A stretch of 64,000 nucleotides of DNA from an uncultured Eubacteriales bacterium (GTDB lineage Bacteria; Bacillota; Clostridia; Peptostreptococcales; Anaerovoracaceae), in contig CACZAM010000003.1 of assembly GCA_902779185.1 (NCBI GenBank), forward strand, positions 1-64,000, in the 5' to 3' direction. The notes under the pieces were generated by a model that was given only the letters and a program-made list of their open reading frames with translations, was not told the DNA's origin and did not search any database. Of this stretch, positions 26,940-35,600 are shown in pieces. Within the stretch, counting starts at the first letter, position 1. Every line of letters starts with the position of its first letter. A program made the position numbers and the translations under genes.

Positions 26940-27961
26940 TGCAGAACTTCGACCTTCATATGCATACGACATACTGCGACGGGAAGGACTCCGCGGAGGT
27001 CATGGTGCTTTCCGCGATCGAAAACGGCCTTGCGTTTGCAGGAATATCCGGACACTCATTCACGCCGCACGATCAGAGCTACTGCATGAGCCGTGAGGGA
27101 ACACAGAGGTATATTGAGGAGATCCGAGAGCTGAAGCAGAAGTACGCTGAAAGCATCACTCTGCTGCTCGGCACTGAGCTCGACCGCTACGCGGATATCG
27201 ACCTGAGCCCGTATGATTATTACATCGGCTCCGTGCACTACATCTTTTCAGAAGAGGGGCGCAGGAAGCGCGCCGGGATACTTACCCGCCATGAAGGCGA
27301 AGCAGACCGTTCCGCGTCAGACTCAGATACAGAGGCGCTCATAAAGTTTGAAGACTGGTGCCCCGTAGACGATTACGCGGAAGACCTCTGCACATTTGCG
27401 CTCAGAGGAGCCGTCGCTGATTCCGAAGAGCGCAGGGAAAGGATGCTGGATATCGCGGAGTTATACTTTGATACTGTGGGAGGCATAGTTTCCGCGACCG
27501 GCTGCGACATCATAGGGCACTTTGACCTGCTTACCAAATTCAGCGAAGGCTGGGGATTCGGTCCGGCCGGCAATGTCATCAGCAGAACGCGCTGCGGTGC
27601 CGCGGAGTTTGTAAGCGACATCTTTGATACTTCAGACAAAAGATATATTGCCTCGTGGAAGAAAGCCATCGACAGGATATTCGATGACTGCACGGAAAGA
27701 TATAGGAAAGGGTATCGCAACAGGCTGGAGAAACTCGGGATCCTCGAAGCCGGTGATAAGCCTGTCTTTGAGATCAACACCGGAGCCATCTCCAAAGGAT
27801 ACAGAACGCTTCCGTACCCGGCCGCCGACCAGATCGCTTATATAAAGAGCAAAGGCGGCGTGCTCATACTCAGCTCGGACAGCCACGCGGCCGGAACTGT
27901 CTGCTATGGTTTCGAGGAATTCGGAAATCTTGTAAATTTGCCGGATTCAAATGGAATTTGA
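26939..27961 (+). CDS. hisK: PHP-type histidinol-phosphatase
   Basis: A 340-residue PHP-domain phosphatase starting FDLHMHTTYCDGKD, the first metal-binding motif. Further motifs are ISGHSFTP, GTELDRY, GSVHYIF, GHFDLLTKF and SSDSHA. It completes the pathway by removing phosphate from histidinol phosphate, matching the absence of a HisB phosphatase domain. It has an insertion between about residues 100 and 150 compared with short HisK forms. It is the last gene of the operon. Confidence 0.9.
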   Translation: MQNFDLHMHTTYCDGKDSAEVMVLSAIENGLAFAGISGHSFTPHDQSYCMSREGTQRYIEEIRELKQKYAESITLLLGTELDRYADIDLSPYDYYIGSVHYIFSEEGRRKRAGILTRHEGEADRSASDSDTEALIKFEDWCPVDDYAEDLCTFALRGAVADSEERRERMLDIAELYFDTVGGIVSATGCDIIGHFDLLTKFSEGWGFGPAGNVISRTRCGAAEFVSDIFDTSDKRYIASWKKAIDRIFDDCTERYRKGYRNRLEKLGILEAGDKPVFEINTGAISKGYRTLPYPAADQIAYIKSKGGVLILSSDSHAAGTVCYGFEEFGNLVNLPDSNGI

Positions 27962-28004
27962 CAAGTTCTGGACCGGTAGACGGACTTCCGGCGGCCAAAA
28001 CTTG
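27962..28004. terminator. Hairpin between convergent hisK and ABC transporter genes
   Basis: CAAGTT (27962-27967) pairs with AACTTG (27999-28004). Inside it are TGG with CCA and CCGG (27973-27976) with CCGG (27988-27991). No clear T-tract follows on either strand, so a terminator role is likely but unproven. Confidence 0.45.
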
Positions 28005-28035
28005 AATATTTAGATGCTTTTATCAAGTGCAGAAG

Positions 28036-31000
28036 CTACTCTGTACGGAGAGCAACTACAGGATCCTTGCGTGCCGCCATTCCCGATGGAATAAGTCCGG
28101 CGATGAAGGTGAGGAATATGCTGATGAATACAAGCGCTACGCCTCCGACTGCAGGCAGGATCGCTTTCAGTGCAGAGATCTTGGTCAAACCTATCAGGAT
28201 CTTGTTGATAGGTATCAGCAGCAGCAGGCTCAGGCCTATGCCGATCACACCTGCGCACAGGCCGATGATGATTGTTTCCGCGTTGAATATTCTGGCGATA
28301 TCCTTCTTTGATGCGCCGATAGCACGGAGTATACCGATTTCCTTGGTACGCTCCAGAACGGAGATATAAGTGATGACTCCGATCATTATGGAGGATACTA
28401 CAAGCGAGATCGCTACGAATGCTATCAGTACGTAACTGACGGCGTTAGTGATGTTCTTTACTGATTTGATAAGCACGCCTGTGACATCGGTGTAACTTAT
28501 GACCATGTCTTCATCGCCGTTGGCCTTCATCTCATCGTTATAGTCATCGATGAATTTCAGGAAGTTCTCTTTGGACTCAAAGTCCTTAAGGAAGAAAGAC
28601 ATCGAAAACGGCTTGTTGATATCAGCATATCCGAGCTTCACAAGATTTGTATCATAGCTGGTCTCTGCGCCTCCGGATATGTAGGCGGTGATGAGCCTGG
28701 TGATCTCGTCCTCGTCCATCTTCATGGTGAAGGCGTCTGCGATACCATCAGGGTCTATGTTGAACTGCTTGCCAACGGCCTCCGCCGCCTTTCCGAGCGC
28801 CGGGCCTACCACCTGGGCATCCTGCATCATTTCGATACCCTGACCATATTGCTTTATGCCTTTCTGCACTTCATCGTTTGTTGTGTATGGCTCCACGGTC
28901 TGTGACAGTGCAGTGAACAGAGCTTCGTTGAAAACCGAAGCCGGGATCTGCGAAGGAATACCGCTTAATGCAGGTGCGATCATAGGAGCCATGGCAGGCG
29001 GAAGCTCCGGAATTATTACTGTCAGCGTGTCAGCATCGATAGAACCGTTTTCTGTAAGTACTGCGGCTATCTGTGCGGCCTGTTCATCCGTAATCGTAAG
29101 CTCTGCTTCAGTAGCGCCGTTTTTGACCGCTTCAATGATCACTGCAGTTTTTACACCGGCCTGCATGTCAGGACCGGATGCCTTGAGCAGCTCGGAAAAA
29201 CCGGTCAGAAGAGGATTCACTATCTGGGCGTGCTTGCCGGTATCAAGGCTTTTGCTGAGAGCTTCTTCGACGGAATCGCTGTCCACAGAAAATATCTCGG
29301 AATCGTCAGCCTGTCCGCGGAGGTTTTCAAGCATCGCATTGCAGCCGTTCGTTAAGGCCTTGTTTACATCATCTTCTATCTTCTCGGCAGAATCATTATC
29401 GGCAAGATCCTTGACTTCTTTTTTGGCAATATTCTCTATATCTTTCTGTATTGCATTAGGATCCATATCACCGCCGAGAGCCTTCTTGAGTTTGCCCTCG
29501 TCTATGCTGATCATGTCTTCAAAGCCCAGACCCTCGCTGTTGTCATTGCGGATGTCTTCGAAGCTCTTGCCGCTGAAGACATCGATGCTCTTGTTGACAA
29601 GCTGGATCTTTACTATATCCGACTCAGCCGCGTATTCGATCATGTGGCGTGTGAGCGACGGAAGGTAGCCCACTCCGGAATCCATGGCATTTGCTCCCGA
29701 GGCCTCCTTGGCGCAGACTATGCCGCTTATGTGCAGCTTCTCGGAGTTCTTTATGAGATCCTCCATGTAGTCATCGTCATCAGACATGTCTTCCCATACA
29801 TCGTATGAGGAGTTGCGCCTGTATGTGTCGCAGGCATGTACAAGAGCGAATTCCATGCCAAGAAAATCGTCATACGTCCACTCAAGCCGTTTGTTGGTAT
29901 TCTCCACCTTTTTTCCGTCCATGACATCGTTGATCATGTCCTTGAGCTCCTGCGGATCACGGAGTCCGAGAGTATAAACAATGTAGTCGTTCAGCTGGTC
30001 TTCGCTGTCGAGCACCAGCAGCAGCTCATCATATTTCTCCGGCCATTTGCCGGCAAGAACCTTGTACTGCGACTTCAGAAGCTCCTCGTTGTCCATCATC
30101 TGAAAGAAGACGTCGGTGTTCATCATGGAGAAATTGCTCTGCTGAAGACCGCTCATGTAAGACTGCATTATGGAGCCCGGGCTGACTCTTATAGGGCCGT
30201 ACTCCATGTTGGTCGAATATATGTTGACCGAAAGACCGTAAGAATACTGGTAGGAGTTGAACCAGTTCCCGATCGTATCGATGTTGGAATCGATATGCTT
30301 TTTGAATGACGCGAGATCGTTGGAGCCTACACTTGCAAGCAGGTCTGTCATTATCTGCTGTTCATGCAGCTTGTTGCCGGAGTTCTCGCCCTCGGTGTCA
30401 CTGGCATTGGCCATGAAGGCTGTGATCATTGAAGTCATGTCAGCGGTCTCAGACATTATGGTAAAAGGATATGAAGAAAGCGTGTCCTCCTCGAGCTTGT
30501 CGATATATGTCTGGAATCCGTTGGAAACGGAAAGGATCAGAGCTATGCCGATTATGCCTATGCTGCCCGCGAATGCCGTAAGCAGGGTGCGGGCTTTCTT
30601 TGTCATCAGGTTGTTCAGTGAGAGATGAAGGGCGGTGCCAAGCGACATCGATTTGTTGCGCCGCCGGGCAGCTCTTCCGCTTGTCTTCCTCCTGCGGCTG
30701 GCGGTAGCCTGACTCGAATCCGGCTCAATAGATATGCCTTCGATCATATCGTAGCTGCCCGGATCAAAAGGATCGCTGTCGCTTATTACCTGTCCGTCTG
30801 ACAGCCTGACTATTCTGGTCGAATAAGTCCCGGCAAGATCCGGGTTGTGGGTGACCATGATGACCAGCCGGTCTGCGGATATCTCCTTGAGTATGGCCAT
30901 TACCTGAGTGCTGGTCTCGGTATCGAGAGCACCTGTAGGCTCATCCGCAAGGATTATGCTCGGGTCGTTTATGAGAGCGCGGGCAATTGCTACGCGCTGC

Positions 31001-31440
31001 ACCTGACCGCCGGACATCTCTGCCGGCTTCTTGTTTATCTGATCGCCAAGTCCGACCTGCTCAAGCGCCGCTATCGCGCGTTCTCTTCTCTCTGAAGCAG
31101 ACACTCCTGACAGAGTCAGTGCAAGTTCTACGTTTGAGAGCACAGTCTGGTGCGAGATAAGGTTGTAGCTCTGGAAGACGAAACCGATGGTATCGTTTCT
31201 GTAAGCGTCCCAGTCAGCGTCCTTGTACTCTTTTGTGCTGATGCCGTCTATGAGAAGATCCCCGGATGTGTACTGATCAAGTCCCCCGAGAATGTTTAGC
31301 ATGGTAGTTTTGCCGCAGCCCGAAGGTCCGAGTATCGAAACAAACTCGCTTTCCCTGAAAGCCAGATCGATACCTCTCAGCGCGTGAACGGTCTCCGCGC
31401 CGGTCTTATATTCTTTTGTTATACCCTTTAGCTCGAGCAT
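28036..31440 (-). CDS. MacB-type ABC transporter, ATPase fused to FtsX-like permease
   Basis: A 1134-residue fusion. Residues 1-about 225 are an ABC ATPase with Walker A GPSGCGKT (38-45), signature SGGQVQR and Walker B ILADEPTGALD. A basic linker leads to a first membrane helix (about 286-308). A very large extracytoplasmic region of roughly 700 residues follows, rich in Asp, Glu, Asn and Ala. Three C-terminal helices (about 1010-1125) form the FtsX permease core, with the ERTKEIGILRAIGAS coupling segment. Such MacB-like transporters act as mechanotransducers or export lipoproteins or peptides. GGAGAGG supports the start. It has its own promoter, divergent from the acyl-CoA ligase gene. Confidence 0.92.
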   Translation of the reverse strand: MLELKGITKEYKTGAETVHALRGIDLAFRESEFVSILGPSGCGKTTMLNILGGLDQYTSGDLLIDGISTKEYKDADWDAYRNDTIGFVFQSYNLISHQTVLSNVELALTLSGVSASERRERAIAALEQVGLGDQINKKPAEMSGGQVQRVAIARALINDPSIILADEPTGALDTETSTQVMAILKEISADRLVIMVTHNPDLAGTYSTRIVRLSDGQVISDSDPFDPGSYDMIEGISIEPDSSQATASRRRKTSGRAARRRNKSMSLGTALHLSLNNLMTKKARTLLTAFAGSIGIIGIALILSVSNGFQTYIDKLEEDTLSSYPFTIMSETADMTSMITAFMANASDTEGENSGNKLHEQQIMTDLLASVGSNDLASFKKHIDSNIDTIGNWFNSYQYSYGLSVNIYSTNMEYGPIRVSPGSIMQSYMSGLQQSNFSMMNTDVFFQMMDNEELLKSQYKVLAGKWPEKYDELLLVLDSEDQLNDYIVYTLGLRDPQELKDMINDVMDGKKVENTNKRLEWTYDDFLGMEFALVHACDTYRRNSSYDVWEDMSDDDDYMEDLIKNSEKLHISGIVCAKEASGANAMDSGVGYLPSLTRHMIEYAAESDIVKIQLVNKSIDVFSGKSFEDIRNDNSEGLGFEDMISIDEGKLKKALGGDMDPNAIQKDIENIAKKEVKDLADNDSAEKIEDDVNKALTNGCNAMLENLRGQADDSEIFSVDSDSVEEALSKSLDTGKHAQIVNPLLTGFSELLKASGPDMQAGVKTAVIIEAVKNGATEAELTITDEQAAQIAAVLTENGSIDADTLTVIIPELPPAMAPMIAPALSGIPSQIPASVFNEALFTALSQTVEPYTTNDEVQKGIKQYGQGIEMMQDAQVVGPALGKAAEAVGKQFNIDPDGIADAFTMKMDEDEITRLITAYISGGAETSYDTNLVKLGYADINKPFSMSFFLKDFESKENFLKFIDDYNDEMKANGDEDMVISYTDVTGVLIKSVKNITNAVSYVLIAFVAISLVVSSIMIGVITYISVLERTKEIGILRAIGASKKDIARIFNAETIIIGLCAGVIGIGLSLLLLIPINKILIGLTKISALKAILPAVGGVALVFISIFLTFIAGLIPSGMAARKDPVVALRTE

Positions 31441-31480
31441 TGGACATACCTCTCCATGTTACATCATGTTACAATGCAAA

Positions 31481-31509
31481 ATTCTACATCTTTTACACTT
31501 CTACTGCAA
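31481..31509 (-). promoter_or_regulatory. Promoter of the fused ABC transporter gene
   Basis: Read on the minus strand: TTGCAG (31504-31509), a 17-base spacer, TAGAAT (31481-31486). A direct repeat of TGTAACATG-like sequence lies between it and the start, in 31455-31475. Confidence 0.65.
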
Positions 31510-31589
31510 TTACATCAGTTGACAATACACAAGAATTTCACAATTGCCGCACAAAAGCGGACGGCGCTCTCGCATAAGATCCAAAAGAA

Positions 31590-31598
31590 TGATAAAAT
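31590..31598 (+). promoter_or_regulatory. Extended -10 promoter of the acyl-CoA ligase gene
   Basis: TGATAAAAT, a TGn extended -10 (TAAAAT 31593-31598). No good -35 is seen. A GCCA/TGGC hairpin follows at about 31611-31624 in the short leader. Confidence 0.45.
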
Positions 31599-31657
31599 AT
31601 TAAAGTTAGCGCCATAAAATTGGCACACTCAAAATGTAAACCGAAAGGTGAATAACA

Positions 31658-33451
31658 ATGGCAAATAACTGGACTGTCAACGAAAACGGAAATATTGTAT
31701 TCCCGGTACCTGATACCGTTAAGATCCCATGGGATAAGAGCAGGGGCGATCTGCCGCTTACATGTGAGTATTTCAACGGCACCATGTACGAGAAGATCGA
31801 AGAGACCGCAAAGAAGCATCCTCTGAACATAGCTCTCGACTTCATGGGAAAGCACATAACATATAAGTATATGATCGACCAGATCAATCTCTGTGCAAAG
31901 TCGCTCAGGATCCTCGGCATACGTGAGAACGACAGGGTCACCATCGCAATGCCGAACTGTCCTCAGGCCATATACATGCTCTATGCTGTCAACCTGGTCG
32001 GAGCAGTTGCCAACATGGTTCACCCGCTCAGCGCGGAAAAGGAGATAGAGAATTACCTCAACATGTCGAATTCGGTAATGGTGGTCACTCTCGACCAGTT
32101 CTATCACAAGATCGAGGCGATACGTAAGAATACAAAGATACAGAACGTAATCATCGCACGTATAAGAGATGAGCTGACCAGACCTATCAGGGTCGGATAC
32201 ATGCTCACCGAGGGCCGCAAGATACAGAAAATACCTAAAGACGCCCCTGTGTTCCAGTGGCCTGACTTCATGGGCCTGGGAAGACACTGCGGCTATGAGT
32301 ACAGGGTGAAGAGAAAGCCGGATGATCCGGCTGCGATCCTTTACTCAGGCGGCACCACCGGCGTAACTAAGGGCATTGTGCTCACCAACCTGAATTTCAA
32401 TGCTCTGGGAACTCAGGTCATCGCGGCAAACCCTATATACAGGACAGGCGACAAGATGCTGTCAGCCATGCCTATATTCCATGGATTCGGTCTGGGGGTA
32501 TGCATACATACCATGCTCGCCGGAGGCGGACGCTGCGTACTGGTGCCTAGATTCACTCCTAAGAGTTATGCAAAACTGATAACGAAGTATAAATGCAACT
32601 TCATCGCGGGAGTCCCTACACTGTTTGAGGCACTGCTGAGACTTCCTTCGATGAACGGCGCGGACCTCTCATCGCTCAAGGGAGTTTTCTCGGGCGGTGA
32701 CTCGCTCTCGATCGAGCTCAAAAAGAAGTTCGACAAATTCCTCTACGACCACAAGTCGAAGATACAGGTCCGTGAGGGTTACGGCACAACAGAGAGCGTA
32801 ACGGCTGCGTGCCTGACTCCTCCTCAGATGCACAAGGAGGGCAGTATAGGCATACCGTTCCCTGACATGTACTACAAGATCGTAAAGCCCGGAACTGCTG
32901 AAGAACTGCCTTACGGTGAAGAAGGCGAGATCCTGATGTCGGGGCCGACTGTAATGGCCGGTTATTTAGACATGCCTGCCGAGACCGCAGATACGATCAG
33001 AGAGCACGAGGATGGTCTCAAGTGGCTGTACACCGGAGACCTCGGTACAATGGATGAGGAGGGATTCATCTACTTCCGCGGCAGAGCGAAGAGGATGATC
33101 ATCTCGTCGGGCTATAATATTTACCCTGCCCAGCTGGAGAACATCTTCGACGCGCATGAGAAGGTGCAGATGAGCTGCGCCGTGGGAGTTCCGGACAGCT
33201 ATAAGATGCAGAAAGTAAAAATGTTCGTTATGCCGAAGAACGGTGTTACTGCGGATGAGAATCTCAAGAAGGAGCTCCTTGCTTACGCCAGAAAGCACAT
33301 TGCGAAGTATGCGATGCCGTATGACATTGAGTTCCGCGCGGAACTGCCAAAGACTCTCGTAGGCAAGGTAGCGTACCGTGTGCTTGAAGAGGAAGAAGAG
33401 GAGAAATATAAAGCAGCGCAGGAAGCCGCGAAAGCAGCTGATAATAAATAG
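31658..33451 (+). CDS. AMP-binding acyl-CoA synthetase
   Basis: A 597-residue adenylate-forming enzyme. The P-loop YSGGTTGVTKG starts at residue 229, the adenine motif is GYGTTES, the hinge aspartate is in YTGDLGTMDEEGF, and the C-terminal domain begins KRMIISSGYNIYP. It activates a carboxylic acid, probably a medium- or long-chain fatty acid, to the acyl-CoA via acyl-AMP. The substrate cannot be read from sequence. The C-terminus ends in a short charged/Ala tail. GAAAGGTG lies before the start. The MtnA-like gene follows after 13 bases. Confidence 0.9.
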   Translation: MANNWTVNENGNIVFPVPDTVKIPWDKSRGDLPLTCEYFNGTMYEKIEETAKKHPLNIALDFMGKHITYKYMIDQINLCAKSLRILGIRENDRVTIAMPNCPQAIYMLYAVNLVGAVANMVHPLSAEKEIENYLNMSNSVMVVTLDQFYHKIEAIRKNTKIQNVIIARIRDELTRPIRVGYMLTEGRKIQKIPKDAPVFQWPDFMGLGRHCGYEYRVKRKPDDPAAILYSGGTTGVTKGIVLTNLNFNALGTQVIAANPIYRTGDKMLSAMPIFHGFGLGVCIHTMLAGGGRCVLVPRFTPKSYAKLITKYKCNFIAGVPTLFEALLRLPSMNGADLSSLKGVFSGGDSLSIELKKKFDKFLYDHKSKIQVREGYGTTESVTAACLTPPQMHKEGSIGIPFPDMYYKIVKPGTAEELPYGEEGEILMSGPTVMAGYLDMPAETADTIREHEDGLKWLYTGDLGTMDEEGFIYFRGRAKRMIISSGYNIYPAQLENIFDAHEKVQMSCAVGVPDSYKMQKVKMFVMPKNGVTADENLKKELLAYARKHIAKYAMPYDIEFRAELPKTLVGKVAYRVLEEEEEEKYKAAQEAAKAADNK

Positions 33452-33464
33452 AAAGAGACCGGAA

Positions 33465-34520
33465 ATGGAAAGACAGGATAAAGGGCTCGCGTGGATGCTC
33501 CGGTATGAGAATATCGCCTGGTATGAAGACGGCGCGGTCAGGATACTGGACCGGCGCATCTATCCGATAGAGGTGGTAAAGGTAGAATGCAGGACCCATC
33601 GGGAAGTCGCAGACGCTATTCGTGACATGGTGACCCAGAGCGCCGGTCCGTATACGGCGGCGGCCATGGGCATGGCACTGGCTGCCTACGAGTGCAGGGG
33701 AAAGAGCGAGAGTGAACAGATCGAGCATCTGGAAGCCGCCGCATGGACCATCTCGCACGCCAGGCCTACAACCACCTGGCGCATGGAGCGGATCACAGCA
33801 AGATGTGTTGAGGTGGCTAAGGAAGCACTCGCGGGCGGAGCTTCGGATGTATCTGAAGTCATAAGGGAATGTGCTGTCGATCAGAACAATGAGAGATATG
33901 CAGGTATAGGTAAGGTCGGAAAGTACATGGCTCAGCTTTTCCCGGAACACGGCGCGGTCATGACATACTGCTTCGCCGAGACAATAGTCGGGATGATGCT
34001 TAAAGAGGCGAGGAACCAGGGGAAAGATATAAGGCTGTTTTGCCCTGAGACCAGACCGTACTTTCAGGGAGCGCGCCTTACGGCGAGCGTCGGGTATGAC
34101 ATGGGCTTTGATGTTACCCTCATAACAGATGGCATGCCGGCGTGCGTGATGAAGAACGAAAAAATCGATATCTTCACTACCGCGGCAGATGTAATTTGCT
34201 GTGACGGGCATGTGGTAAACAAGGTGGGCACATACAATACGGCGATCGCCGCGAAGTATCACGGCATACCATATTATGTCAGCGGAACGCCTGACCAGGG
34301 ACATCCGACCGTAGATACGGTCAAAATCGAGATGAGAGATCCTGACTTAGTGCTGGAGGCGATGGGGACCCCTACAGCGAACCGGAATGTGAAAGGATAT
34401 TATCCGGCGTTCGACATAACGCCGCCGGAGCTCGTGACCGGCGTGGTCACGGATCAGGGAGTGCTCTCCCCGTTCAGCCTTTCGGAATACAAGTCGATCA
34501 AAGATCAGTTTTTAGTCTGA
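33465..34520 (+). CDS. MtnA/eIF2B-alpha-type sugar-phosphate isomerase homologue
   Basis: A 351-residue protein of the aldose-ketose isomerase family that includes 5-methylthioribose-1-phosphate isomerase. The conserved catalytic Cys (C169 in MTYCFAE) and Asp (D242 in TAADVICCDG) are in place, as are PETRPYFQGARLT and NKVGTYNTA. The start at 33465 follows the ligase stop by 13 bases; the longer open frame upstream overlaps the ligase and is unlikely. No methionine-salvage genes are adjacent, so a deoxyribose- or ribose-phosphate relative is also possible. Its 3' end overlaps the convergent transporter gene by 16 bases. Confidence 0.75.
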   Translation: MERQDKGLAWMLRYENIAWYEDGAVRILDRRIYPIEVVKVECRTHREVADAIRDMVTQSAGPYTAAAMGMALAAYECRGKSESEQIEHLEAAAWTISHARPTTTWRMERITARCVEVAKEALAGGASDVSEVIRECAVDQNNERYAGIGKVGKYMAQLFPEHGAVMTYCFAETIVGMMLKEARNQGKDIRLFCPETRPYFQGARLTASVGYDMGFDVTLITDGMPACVMKNEKIDIFTTAADVICCDGHVVNKVGTYNTAIAAKYHGIPYYVSGTPDQGHPTVDTVKIEMRDPDLVLEAMGTPTANRNVKGYYPAFDITPPELVTGVVTDQGVLSPFSLSEYKSIKDQFLV

Positions 34521-35413
34521 CGCTTACGGGCGGCCCGGTCTTCTATCCAGGCCGGAACCAGAATTGATACAAGTATGAGGAATGATCCCAGAAGCATTGA
34601 CGGGGTCATTTTTTCATGGAGAAAAACAACACCGAGGATAGCAGCCGTGAGCGGGTTGAATACAGCAAGAATGCCTGCGCGTTCCGCCGTAATGTACTTC
34701 TGCCCGAACGGCTGTATGGTAAAGCCGACACAGCTGCAGATAATTGCAAGAGCAAGAATGGCACCCCACTCGCTTCCGCTCTGAGGCATGCGCAGGTCTT
34801 CGAAGAAGAAGGCTCCGATGAAAGCGAAGATCGCGATGAAAAGGAGCTGGTATATGGAAACCACTCTGAGGTCGTCATTCTTGGCGGCGGTATCGGTTAC
34901 TATAACGGATAGTGAATACCAGAACGTGCCAAGCAGCACGAGAAGCTCGCCGCTTGTAAACCCGAGCCTGTCGCCCTTGAGAGTCAGGAAGGCGACACCG
35001 ATGATGCAGATTATAGAAGAAATAACGGTGATCTTATCCGGGAATCTCCTGTGGAGTATGCACGCCATGGCCGGCACAAGAACCACCACCATTCCCTCGA
35101 GAAAGGCTGTCACTGACGAAGGGGTAGTTTTCAGACCCATCATTTCTGTGAGCATGGCAAGAAAAAAGGTGATGCCTATGAGGGCGCAGTGAAGCAGCGT
35201 CTTTGCATCCACTCTGGTAAGATGTTTGCGGAAGATTATCGCGATGATTACGAACGCAATTGTGAAACGGAATCCTATGGTCAGAAAAGGCCCCATGGTG
35301 CGCATGGCGATCTTTCCGAACAGCAGGGAGCTTGACCTCAGCGCGAGCGCTATCGCCACCAGGATCTCTCCCTTTCTTTCATTCATCTGAATCTCTATCC
35401 CCGTCTTTTTCAT
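34505..35413 (-). CDS. EamA/DMT family transporter
   Basis: A 302-residue membrane protein with ten predicted helices in two EamA repeats, of the drug/metabolite transporter superfamily. The start is taken at 35413 (MKKTGIEIQMNERKGE); the in-frame ATG at 35386 is also plausible, and the longer frame upstream has no support. Substrates are commonly amino acids or metabolites, mostly exported. Convergent with the MtnA-like gene (16-base overlap) and divergent from the metal GTPase genes. Confidence 0.85.
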   Translation of the reverse strand: MKKTGIEIQMNERKGEILVAIALALRSSSLLFGKIAMRTMGPFLTIGFRFTIAFVIIAIIFRKHLTRVDAKTLLHCALIGITFFLAMLTEMMGLKTTPSSVTAFLEGMVVVLVPAMACILHRRFPDKITVISSIICIIGVAFLTLKGDRLGFTSGELLVLLGTFWYSLSVIVTDTAAKNDDLRVVSIYQLLFIAIFAFIGAFFFEDLRMPQSGSEWGAILALAIICSCVGFTIQPFGQKYITAERAGILAVFNPLTAAILGVVFLHEKMTPSMLLGSFLILVSILVPAWIEDRAARKRQTKN

Positions 35414-35544
35414 ATTGTTTCTGCCTTTGCGGCAATGCCGTAACAGTAATAACCGTAGCACAATTCTATCGGAGGAGCCCGGCCCGTTCAAGTACGTGAG
35501 CGTCTTAAAATATTGTAAAGAAGTACTTTGCAAAACAAGGCGGA

Positions 35545-35553
35545 TGTTATAAT
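35545..35553 (+). promoter_or_regulatory. Extended -10 promoter of the COG0523 GTPase genes
   Basis: TGTTATAAT: TGn followed by a perfect TATAAT (35548-35553). The predicted start is near 35560. No clear Zur-type palindrome is seen around it. Confidence 0.6.
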
Positions 35554-35600
35554 CTTACTCGTAAAAATGGCGGATAATGTCCCAAAGAAAGGCAGAACAA

